Source: Pseudomonadota bacterium (GTDB lineage: Bacteria > Pseudomonadota > Alphaproteobacteria > Sphingomonadales > Sphingomonadaceae). From it: 11,955 nucleotides of DNA. Shown here piece by piece: positions 1 through 7,715 of the stretch; the stretch's first letter is position 1, and the number at the start of each line of letters is the position of its first letter. The stretch lies in the NCBI GenBank assembly GCA_030271595.1, contig JARXKO010000031.1, positions 1 to 11,955 on the forward strand. Reading direction: 5' to 3'. The notes under the pieces were generated by a model. That model was not told where the DNA came from, ran no database searches, and was given only the letters and a program-made list of their open reading frames with translations. A program made the position numbers and the translations under genes.

Positions 1-264
1 GCGATGTTCAAGATTCCCGAAGCCGGCGTGCTGTTGATCCTCGCGGTCGACCATTTCCTCGACATGGGGCGATCGGCGACCAACGTCGTCGGCAATGCGG
101 TTGCCTCGGCGGTGGTGGCGCGGTGGGAAGGGACGCTCGATACCGAGCTTCCGGCCGACATCGAGCCGCCGCATGCGCCCTCGCATCATCACCCGCCGCC
201 CAAGCCCAAGCGGAAAGCGCCGGCTAAGCGAACGGCTGGTCGATCGAAGGCGGCGGCACGGTGA
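1..264 (+). CDS. Dicarboxylate/amino-acid:cation symporter (DAACS family), 3' end only
   Basis: This is the C-terminal end of an inner-membrane secondary transporter that imports C4-dicarboxylates or acidic amino acids with Na+ or H+. The reading frame is open from base 1, so the ATG at base 4 is probably an internal methionine. The visible part carries the last conserved block of the GltP/DctA family: an Ile-Pro-Glu-Ala-Gly segment, then [16 protein letters not shown], equivalent to the family's D-x-x-D-M-x-R-x-x-x-N-V-x-G motif that contributes to substrate and cation binding. After this, from about residue 50, the protein ends in a tail rich in His, Pro, Lys and Arg ([13 protein letters not shown]) that is not part of the transport fold and should lie in the cytoplasm. 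The last 41 bases overlap the end of the convergent peptidase gene. The family is secure; the substrate cannot be told from this fragment. Confidence 0.85.
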   Translation, partial: AMFKIPEAGVLLILAVDHFLDMGRSATNVVGNAVASAVVARWEGTLDTELPADIEPPHAPSHHHPPPKPKRKAPAKRTAGRSKAAAR

Positions 265-1486
265 AGAATTTGGGCCCGGCATCGGTGATGTGGAAACAAT
301 CCTCGAGCCGGATCCCGAACTTGCCCGGCAGATAAATCCCCGGCTCATTCGAAAAGCACATGCCGGGCGCGAGCGGGGTGGTCTCGCCATGGACCAGGTA
401 GACCGGCTCGTGCCCCTCCATGCCGATACCGTGGCCGGTGCGGTGCGGCGTTCCAGGCAATTTATAGCCCGGACCATAGCCCCAGCTCTCATAGGCCGAA
501 CGGACCGCGTCATCGACGCTCCCCGCTGGCGCTCCGACCGTGGCCGCGGCCATTGCGATGTCCTGCCCGCGCCGCACCTGCGCCCACACTTTGCGCTGCT
601 CAGCGCTGGGGCCAGCGCCGAACACGAAGCTGCGCGAAATGTCCGATTGATAGCCGTGGACCGAACAGCCGCAATCGAACAGCACGACCTCCCCGCGCCT
701 GACCGACTGCGGCTTGTGGCTGCCGTGAGGGTACGCCGACGCTTCCCCCAGAAGCACCAGCCCGCCGTCATATTTGCCCCCCAGACTGGCGTGCGCCGCG
801 CCGATGATCGAGTCGAGCTGATCGGGGTTCATCCCTTCGACCGTCTTGAGATGGGCGTAGCGCAATGCGGCGATGGTGATGTCGGCCGCGGCCTGCATCA
901 GCGCCAGCTCGGCCGGCGACTTGCGCATCCGCAATGTCCGCACGACCGGATTGGCGTTGACCGTTCGCGCCTGGGGCAATTGCGCATTGAGCCGGTCGAC
1001 GATGAAATAGCGGTCGGTTTCCTCGATCCCGATCGGTAGCCCGGCGAGCCTGCGCTCGGCGATGAAGCCGGCAACCAGCTTCAACGGCTCCTCATCCTCG
1101 TTCCAGGTGCGGATTTCGGCAGGAATGGCGAGGCTCTCGGCGACCGACGGTCGTTCGAAGAACGGGGTGACGATGATCGGCTCGCCAGTGGCCGGAATGA
1201 CCGCGGCGGTCAGCCGTTCGGACCGCCACCATTGCACGCCGGTGAAATAGTCGAGGCTCGCGCCGGGCTCGATGACCAGCGCGCCTATGCCTTGCGCTTG
1301 CATCAAGGCCTGCGCCGCCCGGACCCGCGCCAGGCGTTCGGCCGGGGCGATCGGCGGCGGCAGGGTCATCGGGGCCAGTTCGTCGGCCGCGGCCCGGGCG
1401 ATTCGACTGCCGGCAAGCATGGCCGAAGCGGCGAGCCCGCCGGCCGACTGGAGCAGGCGGCGGCGGCCCAAGCGGGCGCTCAGCAT
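224..1486 (-). CDS. M24-family Xaa-Pro-type metallopeptidase with Tat signal
   Basis: A 420-residue 'pita-bread' dimetal peptidase of the Xaa-Pro dipeptidase/aminopeptidase P group, which cleaves peptides next to proline. The N-terminus ([10 protein letters not shown], then a mild hydrophobic stretch ending near ARA at 30-32) looks like a twin-arginine signal, so the enzyme is probably exported folded to the periplasm. Residues about 45-180 match the creatinase/prolidase N-terminal domain. The catalytic domain keeps all five expected metal ligands: D271 and D282 (FDCG...SDISRS), H352 (GHGIG), E381 (SNEPGIY) and E395 (RLED); H254 in YPHG fits the catalytic histidine. The ATG overlaps the end of the upstream arginase-type gene by 7 bases (ATGCTGA), which suggests translational coupling. 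The 3' end overlaps the convergent symporter gene by 41 bases. Family and fold are firm; the exact substrate and the export route are inferred. Confidence 0.93.
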   Translation of the reverse strand: MLSARLGRRRLLQSAGGLAASAMLAGSRIARAAADELAPMTLPPPIAPAERLARVRAAQALMQAQGIGALVIEPGASLDYFTGVQWWRSERLTAAVIPATGEPIIVTPFFERPSVAESLAIPAEIRTWNEDEEPLKLVAGFIAERRLAGLPIGIEETDRYFIVDRLNAQLPQARTVNANPVVRTLRMRKSPAELALMQAAADITIAALRYAHLKTVEGMNPDQLDSIIGAAHASLGGKYDGGLVLLGEASAYPHGSHKPQSVRRGEVVLFDCGCSVHGYQSDISRSFVFGAGPSAEQRKVWAQVRRGQDIAMAAATVGAPAGSVDDAVRSAYESWGYGPGYKLPGTPHRTGHGIGMEGHEPVYLVHGETTPLAPGMCFSNEPGIYLPGKFGIRLEDCFHITDAGPKFFTVPPPSIDQPFA

Positions 1487-2283
1487 GAGGGTCTCGCGGC
1501 CATTGCGGCTAGCTCCTTGACGAATTTCGCAGCGACCACCGCGGTCATGCCATTGAGGTCGCGCGCCGGGTTATACTCAACGACGTCGCCACCGACCAGC
1601 GGCGCTTCGATCCGGGCAAGGACGTTGAGAACGTCGCGCACCGACAAGCCGCCGGGCTCGTGGTGCGAGACGCCCGGCGCGAACGCGGGGTCGAGCGCAT
1701 CGAGGTCGATGCTGACGTACAACTTGCCGTCGGGGACGGGTACGCGCTCCGGCGCGAAGCCGCGCATGGCGACGATCTCCACGCCGAAGCGCTCGGCTTG
1801 CTCGCGGCAATGGCGGTTGAGGGTGCGAATGCCGACCTGGACCAGGCGCCGGGCAAGTCCGCGCTCCATGATCCGCGCGAAGGGCGAGGCGTGGCTCAGC
1901 GGATCGCCGTCGAAATCGTCATACAGGTCGGGATGGGCATCGAAGTGGAGAACGTCGACCGGACCGTGAACCTCGGCGATCCCGGCGATGATCGGAAAAG
2001 TCACCATATGGTCGCCGCCGATGAACAACGGCACCTTGCCCGCGGCGGCGGCATCGCGGGCGGCGGTTTGGATGCGATCGAAATCCGCCGCGGTTTCGTC
2101 GAGCGGCAAGTCCCCTAAATCGCGGAGGATCATATCCTCGCCGATCTCGATGCCGTTTTCGGCGGCCTGATTCCAGTGGTCGGAGCGAAGCGCCGCGCGG
2201 ATCAGCGGCGGGGCTGCGGCGGGTCCGCGCACGAACGACGAATGGCTGTCGGTCGGTAGCCCGATCAATGTGACTTCGCCCAT
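1480..2283 (-). CDS. Ureohydrolase (arginase/agmatinase superfamily), plant-arginase-like
   Basis: A 267-residue dimanganese hydrolase that should split a guanidino substrate such as arginine or agmatine into urea and an amine in the cytoplasm. All metal ligands are present: H92 in GGDH, D115/H117/D119 in DAHPD, and D193/D195 in SIDLDALDP. Several segments (SHASPFARIME at 130-140, LVQVGIR, DPAFAPGVSHHEPGGLS, and a C-terminus with YNPARDLNGMTAVVAAK) resemble, from memory, plant mitochondrial arginases more than classical bacterial RocF or SpeB. Plant arginases belong to the agmatinase-like branch, so arginase or agmatinase activity are both possible. The frame stays open to an ATG at 2349, but the fold starts at MGEVTLIGLP, so I use the ATG at 2283; a GGGG run lies six bases before it. 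It is followed, with a 7-base overlap, by the exported M24 peptidase gene, presumably in one operon. Confidence 0.9.
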   Translation of the reverse strand: MGEVTLIGLPTDSHSSFVRGPAAAPPLIRAALRSDHWNQAAENGIEIGEDMILRDLGDLPLDETAADFDRIQTAARDAAAAGKVPLFIGGDHMVTFPIIAGIAEVHGPVDVLHFDAHPDLYDDFDGDPLSHASPFARIMERGLARRLVQVGIRTLNRHCREQAERFGVEIVAMRGFAPERVPVPDGKLYVSIDLDALDPAFAPGVSHHEPGGLSVRDVLNVLARIEAPLVGGDVVEYNPARDLNGMTAVVAAKFVKELAAMAARPSC

Positions 2284-2324
2284 CGCTGGCCCCGCTCCCC
2301 CGCCAAATCGGGCCAATCCCTTGC

Positions 2325-3638
2325 ATGGGCGCGGCGCATAAGCCAGCACTGCCGCCCTTGATGTTCGACCAGGCCATCCCGACCGGCGCCACCCACCGCC
2401 CCGGAGCGCGCGAAATGACCGCGCTGCTGGCGCTGCTCATGGCCTTGAACGCTTTTGCGATCGACGCGATGATCCCGGCGCTGCCCGCGATTGGCCGGTC
2501 GCTCCATGTCGCCGACGAAAACCGCCGCCAATTGGTGGTGGTGGCCTATTTCCTCGGCTTTGGATCGACCCAATTATTGTGGGGGCCGCTGGCCGACCGT
2601 TTCGGGCGCAAGCCGGTGCTCGCCGCGGGCATCGCGCTCTACGGGATGTTCGCCTTGCTGTGCGCGGCTGCATCGAGCTTCGGGCTGCTCATCGCCGGGC
2701 GAGTCGCGATGGGGGCGTCGGCGGCGGTCACCCGGGTGCTGGTGGTGTCGATGGTCCGCGACCTGTTCGAAGCCGAGGCGATGGCGCGGGTGATGAGCCT
2801 CGTCTTCATGACCTTCATGCTGGTCCCGGTGCTCGCGCCCAATATTGGCCAGGCGATCCTGTTGTTCGCGCCGTGGGAGGCGATTTTTGTCGTTCTTGCG
2901 ATGTACGCGGCGGCGATGCTCGCCTGGTCGTGGGTGCGCCTGCCGGAAACGCTCCATCCCCAATATCGCCGCTCGCTTGAATGGCGGACGATGGGCGGGG
3001 CGATGCTGGCGACGGTGCGCGACCGCCAGTCGCTAGGTTACACGCTGGCGATGACGGTCACCTTCGCCGGGCTGGTCGCGTACATTTCCTCGATCCAGCA
3101 GATTGTTTTCGAGGTCTTCGACGCGCCGCGGCTGATCGGTGCAATCTTCGCCGCGATCGCTGCACCGATGGCGCTCGCCTCCTGGGGCAATAGCCGGATC
3201 GTCGGCCGCTTCGGCATGCGGCGCGTCGGCCATAGCAGTGCCGCGCTGCTGGCGCTGGTCACCGCGGTCCACGCCGCGATCGCGCTCAGCGGCCATGAAA
3301 GCCTGATCCTGTTCGTCGTCATGCAGGGGCTGACGATGTGCTGCTTCGCCTTTACCTCGTCGAATTTCGGGACTCTGGCGATGGAGCATATGGCGCCGAT
3401 CGCCGGCACCGCGTCGTCGGTGCAAGGGGTGATCAACACTTTGGGCTCGGCGGCGATCGGCTTCGCCATCGGCCAGGCGTTTAACGGGACGGCGGTGCCG
3501 TTCCTGGTCGGGATCGCGGCTTGCTCGTCGCTTGGCTTCGTGATCGTTGCGCTGACCGAGCGCAGCAACCTGTTCGCCGCGATCGCGCTCGACACGAGCG
3601 CCGATGCAACCCCGGGACTGCCCGACGATCTGTGCTGA
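2325..3638 (+). CDS. MFS transporter, Bcr/CflA-type drug efflux family
   Basis: A 437-residue inner-membrane protein with about 12 hydrophobic segments, expected to export drugs or small metabolites in exchange for protons. TM1 carries an acidic residue followed by a proline motif (AFAIDAMIPALPAIG, D48), typical of the Bcr/CflA/DHA1 group. The loop between TM2 and TM3 holds MFS motif A, GPLADRFGRK (87-96), and TM4 begins with the R-V-x-x-G signature (GRVAMGASAAV). The start is uncertain. ATGs at 2325 and 2361 lack a clear ribosome-binding site. The ATG at 2415 has GGAG eight bases upstream but would put TM1 at the very N-terminus and remove the short leader (HRPGARE) that I recall in relatives. 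The gene diverges from the arginase-type gene, with 41 to 77 bases between start codons depending on this choice, and converges on recA. Family call is firm, substrate unknown. Confidence 0.9.
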   Translation: MGAAHKPALPPLMFDQAIPTGATHRPGAREMTALLALLMALNAFAIDAMIPALPAIGRSLHVADENRRQLVVVAYFLGFGSTQLLWGPLADRFGRKPVLAAGIALYGMFALLCAAASSFGLLIAGRVAMGASAAVTRVLVVSMVRDLFEAEAMARVMSLVFMTFMLVPVLAPNIGQAILLFAPWEAIFVVLAMYAAAMLAWSWVRLPETLHPQYRRSLEWRTMGGAMLATVRDRQSLGYTLAMTVTFAGLVAYISSIQQIVFEVFDAPRLIGAIFAAIAAPMALASWGNSRIVGRFGMRRVGHSSAALLALVTAVHAAIALSGHESLILFVVMQGLTMCCFAFTSSNFGTLAMEHMAPIAGTASSVQGVINTLGSAAIGFAIGQAFNGTAVPFLVGIAACSSLGFVIVALTERSNLFAAIALDTSADATPGLPDDLC

Positions 3639-3689
3639 GGCGCTGCGATCAAGGCGCGGTGATGAACGGGCGCCCGATGCGGGAATGCA

Positions 3690-3705
3690 GGGCCCGGTTG
3701 GACCC
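3690..3705. other. Small hairpin between the convergent MFS and recA genes
   Basis: GGGCCC and GGACCC form a six-pair stem (one G-U pair on the minus-strand RNA) around a four-base loop, in the 112-base gap between the convergent MFS transporter and recA genes. A perfect 10-base palindrome, CGGGCGCCCG, lies at 3667-3676. Neither is followed by a T-run on either strand, so these are not standard intrinsic terminators; they may still slow polymerase or mark a rho-dependent end. Function is a guess. Confidence 0.25.
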
Positions 3706-3750
3706 CGCACCCCTGGGAAGCCTGCAAAGCCTGGTCGGCGCGGCGGTGGC

Positions 3751-4839
<1,089 letters not shown>

Positions 4840-4845
4840 GACCAT

Positions 4846-4853
4846 CCTCTCCC
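4846..4853 (-). promoter_or_regulatory. recA ribosome-binding site, decides the start codon
   Basis: On the minus strand GGGAGAGG ends six bases before the ATG at 4839 and directly abuts the ATG at 4845. Normal Shine-Dalgarno spacing therefore supports 4839 and argues against the two-residue-longer start. Confidence 0.75.
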
Positions 4854-4936
4854 AGTTTAATCAAGGCGAATCGCGCCTCGATCAACAGCGGCCGAGCCCC
4901 GCCGTCGGGACAGTACGTACCCTATTCGTTCTTCGA

Positions 4937-4951
4937 GAACAAGTAGGGAAC
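4937..4951 (-). promoter_or_regulatory. LexA (SOS) box of recA
   Basis: On the plus strand this reads GAAC-AAGTAGG-GAAC, which on the recA strand is GTTC-CCTACTT-GTTC. It is an exact match to the GTTC-N7-GTTC direct repeat known as the LexA operator of alphaproteobacteria. It lies about 98 bases upstream of the recA start codon, where an operator overlapping the promoter is expected. A further half-site, GTTC at 4928-4931, sits next to it in inverted orientation. I could not assign the -35 and -10 boxes with confidence; TTGTTC within the box (4937-4942) could be the -35, but no good -10 follows. The operator call rests on an exact motif plus the right gene. Confidence 0.85.
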
Positions 4952-4999
4952 ATTGGTTTTCTATTTATCTTTTCTTACAAGCGCTTTCCCTTGTTTTGG

Positions 5000-5929
5000 T
5001 CATTGGATGCGCCACTCCGCCACCAACTCGTCCACCCGGGCATAAGCGCGGCGGACGAGCTCGCGGGTCGCTTCGGGGCTGCGCCACGCCGAATGACAGG
5101 ATAAGACCACGTTCGGAGCAGCGCGGATGGCCGCGTCGGACGCGGGCGGCTCGCGCTCGTAAACATCCAGCCCGGCGCCCACCAGATGGCCACTTGCCAG
5201 CGCTTTCAGGAGCGCGCGCTCATCGACCAGCGAGGCGCGAGCCGTATTGATGAGCACCGCTCCGGGCTTCATTGCGTCAATCTTGCGGGCGTCGATGAAA
5301 TTGGCGGTCCCGGGAACGGCGGCGAGATGGAGGCTGACGACGTCGGATTGGGCAAGCAGCTGTTGCAATTCGACCTGGTCGCACGCGCCGTCGCCCGTCC
5401 CGCTCCGCGACCAGCCGATGACCTTCATCCCAAATCCACTCGCGAGCCGCGCAAGCTCGGTACCGACCCCGCCGAGCCCGACGACCCCCAGTGTCTTGCC
5501 GCCAAGCTCGCCAATGGGCATCCCTCCCCACCCGCCGCCGCGCATCAGTTCCTGCTGCGATCCCAGGTCGCGATAGACCGCCAGCATTAGCGCAAAAGCA
5601 TGTTCGGCCACCGTCCGGTCGCCGTAGCCACGGATGCCCTCGAGCAGAATGCCGGAGCGCTCGCACGCCGGGCGGTCGATATAGAAATCAACGCCGGTGC
5701 CGAGAAAGACGATCGCTCGCAGGTCGCTGCACTGGGCCAGCACGGCGGCGTCGATCCGGGTCCCGTCGCTGATGACCACGGCATGACCTTGCAGCCGCTC
5801 GATCAATTCCTCGACCGCGCCCGCGGCCGGATAGACCCGCAACGCGAAACGCGGTGGGTCGAGTTCCTCGATTGCGGCAATTACGTCCGCGGTCGCGTCC
5901 GGGCAGACCGCCGATTGGGCGGCGCTCAC
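5000..5929 (-). CDS. D-2-hydroxyacid dehydrogenase, NAD(P)-dependent
   Basis: A 309-residue cytoplasmic oxidoreductase of the D-isomer-specific 2-hydroxyacid dehydrogenase family, interconverting a 2-keto acid and a D-2-hydroxy acid. The nucleotide-binding domain has GLGGVG (151-156) in the usual place. The catalytic triad is complete: R231 in NTARASLVDE, E260 in DVYEREPP and H279 in SCHSAW. The N-terminal substrate domain is short but shows the typical VFLGTGVDF segment (74-82). The start is a GTG at 5929 that overlaps the TGA of the upstream TauE/SafE gene (GTGA), so the two are surely co-transcribed and probably translationally coupled. The same frame stays open far upstream (to about 6499) inside the exporter gene, but that part has no family resemblance and is chance. 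Substrate is unknown; glyoxylate/hydroxypyruvate-like or phosphoglycerate-like acids are the family's usual range. Confidence 0.92.
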   Translation of the reverse strand: MSAAQSAVCPDATADVIAAIEELDPPRFALRVYPAAGAVEELIERLQGHAVVISDGTRIDAAVLAQCSDLRAIVFLGTGVDFYIDRPACERSGILLEGIRGYGDRTVAEHAFALMLAVYRDLGSQQELMRGGGWGGMPIGELGGKTLGVVGLGGVGTELARLASGFGMKVIGWSRSGTGDGACDQVELQQLLAQSDVVSLHLAAVPGTANFIDARKIDAMKPGAVLINTARASLVDERALLKALASGHLVGAGLDVYEREPPASDAAIRAAPNVVLSCHSAWRSPEATRELVRRAYARVDELVAEWRIQ

Positions 5930-6837
5930 GAATTTTCCGGGAGCGGCGTGTCGAGCGGCGCATTCTCCGCTTCCGTGGACGAACGGATCAGGGTGGAGGC
6001 AGCATAAATGACCACGACCACCACCAGCCAGCGCAGGATTTCCAGCGGCATCGAGCGCACCAGCAGCGCCGCAATGAGGATTCCGGGAACAGCGCCAATC
6101 GCCGTTGCAATGACGATCCGCAAGTCGATCTCGCGGCGCTTCACCAGCGGAATTGCTGCAGCCGGGCAAAGACAGGTCACCGCACCGATCATGATCGGAA
6201 ACGCTGCCTGCGGATCGAGACCGAGCAAGCTTAGCGTGATCAAGGTCGGGGCATAGAAGCCGATCCCGAGATTCATCAGCGAGGCGAACAGGAAGCTGGC
6301 GATCATGGCGATCGCAGTCGCAGCCGGCGGAAGCGAGGTTGCATGTCCTCCAGCGGGCATCAGGTGAAGGTTCCCCAACGTCATCGCAACCGCCGCGAGG
6401 ATAAGGCCGATGGCCATCACGAGGCGTACTTTGGCCGGCGGGATTCGGCGCACCATCTTGGCGCCCGCGACAGCACCAAGCATCGCCGCGCCAATGCACA
6501 GCACCAGCAGCACGGGATCGACCTTGATGATGCCGATGATCAGCGCCGCCTGAAGCGGTCCGGGCAGGCTGCTGGCAACGAGCAGGGTCGCGGGGATCAG
6601 ATAGTCGGGAACGAGCTTGCGCAGCTTGTAATAAGCGGTGCTCGGCGCAAACGATCCAATCCCCAGCGTATCGAAGAACCAGATCACCGCCATCACACCC
6701 GCCACCTCGGCATCGGGGCGCAAGGGCTCATGGGTTCGGCGAACACGCGCCGCGATGAGCAAGGCCACCCACAAGGAGAGGCCTGCCATGACAAGGATCA
6801 AGGCTGGCGGAAGCCACTGCTGCACCGACTGGACCAT
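5926..6837 (-). CDS. TauE/SafE-family permease (sulfite/anion exporter type)
   Basis: A 303-residue inner-membrane protein with about eight or nine hydrophobic segments and very few charged residues outside the loops. The family is thought to move sulfite, sulfoacetate or other small organic anions out of the cell. The two halves are related, as in other members: GIGSFAPS at 59-66 recurs as GIGFYAPT at 191-198, the signature pair of this fold. An ATG at 6837 has a GGGGG run five bases upstream. The stop overlaps the GTG of the D-2-hydroxyacid dehydrogenase gene by four bases, so the exporter may carry a substrate or product of that enzyme; this is inference from the coupling only. A possible weak promoter (TTGAAC, 16 bases, TACCCT) lies in the 77-base gap behind clpP. 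Confidence 0.88.
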   Translation of the reverse strand: MVQSVQQWLPPALILVMAGLSLWVALLIAARVRRTHEPLRPDAEVAGVMAVIWFFDTLGIGSFAPSTAYYKLRKLVPDYLIPATLLVASSLPGPLQAALIIGIIKVDPVLLVLCIGAAMLGAVAGAKMVRRIPPAKVRLVMAIGLILAAVAMTLGNLHLMPAGGHATSLPPAATAIAMIASFLFASLMNLGIGFYAPTLITLSLLGLDPQAAFPIMIGAVTCLCPAAAIPLVKRREIDLRIVIATAIGAVPGILIAALLVRSMPLEILRWLVVVVVIYAASTLIRSSTEAENAPLDTPLPENS

Positions 6838-6914
6838 TCGCGCCCCCGCTCGACTGGAACGAGAGGGTACACGAGTGCCGCGTCAGTTCAACTCATGGCG
6901 GCTGCCCGCTCGTC

Positions 6915-7571
6915 TTAGGCCGGCGTCACGTCACCCGCACCGGTGCCGGCATCCGCGCCCGGCTCCGGCCGCGTGTCGAAGACTTCGTCGATGATGCCGA
7001 AGGTCTTGGCCTCGTCGGCCTCGAGGAACTTGTCGCGGTCCATGGCCTTCTCGATGTCCTCGATCTTCTGGCCGGTATATTTGGCGTAGAGCTCGTTGAG
7101 CCGCTGGCGCATGCGCAGGATCTCGCGCGCCTGGATTTCGATGTCCGCGGCCATGCCCTGGGCGCCGCCCGACGGCTGGTGGACCATGATCCGGCTGTTG
7201 GTCAGCGCGACGCGCATGCCCGGCTCGCCCGCCGCCAGCAGGAAACTGCCCATCGACGCCGCCTGGCCGATGCACACCGTCGAAATCTTCGGCCGGATGT
7301 ACTGCATGGTGTCGTGGATCGCGAGGCCCGCGGTCACCACCCCACCGGGCGAGTTGATGTACATGAAAATGTCCTTTTTCGGGTTCTCCGACTCCAGGAA
7401 CAGCAATTGGGCGGTGACGAGGCTCGCCATATGGTCCTCGATCGCACCGGTGATGAAGATGATCCGCTCGCGCAGCAGGCGGGAGAAAATGTCGAAGCTG
7501 CGCTCGCCCCGGTTGGATTGCTCGATGACGATTGGAACGAGCTGCGCAACGATGTCCTGATGGTCGATCAC
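6915..7571 (-). CDS. clpP: ATP-dependent Clp protease proteolytic subunit ClpP
   Basis: A 218-residue ClpP, the serine peptidase that forms a double-heptamer chamber and degrades proteins fed by ClpX or ClpA. The triad is S106 (QAASMGS), H131 (MVHQPSGG) and D180 (MDRDKF), with the same 25- and 49-residue spacing as in E. coli ClpP. Other hallmarks are YINSPGGVV (71-79) and the N-terminal [14 protein letters not shown] (20-33). The frame stays open to an ATG at 7697, but that extension has no ClpP character and runs through a terminator and a promoter. I therefore use the GTG at 7571, giving the family-typical N-terminus [12 protein letters not shown] behind an AAGGA box. The C-terminus carries an Ala/Gly/Pro-rich tail of about 18 residues, slightly longer than usual. 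No clpX or tig is next to it in this window. Identity is certain. Confidence 0.98.
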   Translation of the reverse strand: MIDHQDIVAQLVPIVIEQSNRGERSFDIFSRLLRERIIFITGAIEDHMASLVTAQLLFLESENPKKDIFMYINSPGGVVTAGLAIHDTMQYIRPKISTVCIGQAASMGSFLLAAGEPGMRVALTNSRIMVHQPSGGAQGMAADIEIQAREILRMRQRLNELYAKYTGQKIEDIEKAMDRDKFLEADEAKTFGIIDEVFDTRPEPGADAGTGAGDVTPA

Positions 7572-7581
7572 GTGGGTGCGG

Positions 7582-7586
7582 TCCTT
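7582..7586 (-). promoter_or_regulatory. clpP ribosome-binding site for the GTG start
   Basis: On the minus strand AAGGA lies ten bases before the GTG at 7571. No comparable site serves any ATG further upstream, which supports the GTG start and a ClpP of normal length. Confidence 0.6.
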
Positions 7587-7602
7587 ACAATTTGATTTGC
7601 CT

Positions 7603-7631
7603 ACATCGGGCGGAACGCGGCCATGTTCAAG
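7603..7631 (-). promoter_or_regulatory. Candidate RpoH (heat-shock sigma) promoter of clpP
   Basis: On the minus strand CTTGAAC (7631-7625) is followed after 14 bases by CCCGATGT (7610-7603). This fits the sigma-32 pattern CTTGAAA-N11..16-CCCCATNT with one mismatch in each box. It also fits, with one mismatch, the alphaproteobacterial form as I recall it, CTTG-N17..18-CyTATnTnnG. Transcription would begin about 25 bases before the GTG, leaving room for the AAGGA site. clpP is a classic heat-shock gene, so motif, position and gene agree. Experimental proof is absent. Confidence 0.65.
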
Positions 7632-7659
7632 CCATTCGCCGGACAAAGGATGGGCAATG

Positions 7660-7691
7660 AAAAAGGGCGGCCCGACCGGCGGACCGCCCTT
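7660..7691 (-). terminator. Rho-independent terminator of the TonB-dependent receptor gene
   Basis: AAGGGCGG (7663-7670) and CCGCCCTT (7684-7691) form a perfect eight-pair stem with a 13-base loop. On the minus strand the stem is followed by a run of five T (the A-run at 7660-7664). It lies 24 bases past the receptor's stop codon, in the correct orientation to end that transcript, and just ahead of the clpP promoter candidate. Confidence 0.85.
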
Positions 7692-7715
7692 CCCCATTAG
7701 TGACGGATAATCGAG

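Noticed and set aside
95..1039. Plus-strand open frame of 314 codons opposite the M24 peptidase
   Set aside because: It is Arg/His-rich antisense shadow of a gene that has all metal ligands in order.
3639..3750. Possible small gene or RNA between the MFS transporter and recA
   Set aside because: No short frame has a ribosome-binding site and recognisable content; only a small hairpin and a palindrome are seen.
5930..6499. Upstream extension of the dehydrogenase frame inside the TauE/SafE gene, suggesting a 499-residue fusion
   Set aside because: The extension is out of frame within the exporter and shows no dehydrogenase character. The GTG at 5929 gives a normal 309-residue enzyme and a GTGA overlap.
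7572..7697. N-terminal extension of ClpP to an ATG
   Set aside because: It has no homology to ClpP and runs through a terminator hairpin and a promoter candidate; the GTG start has a ribosome-binding site.
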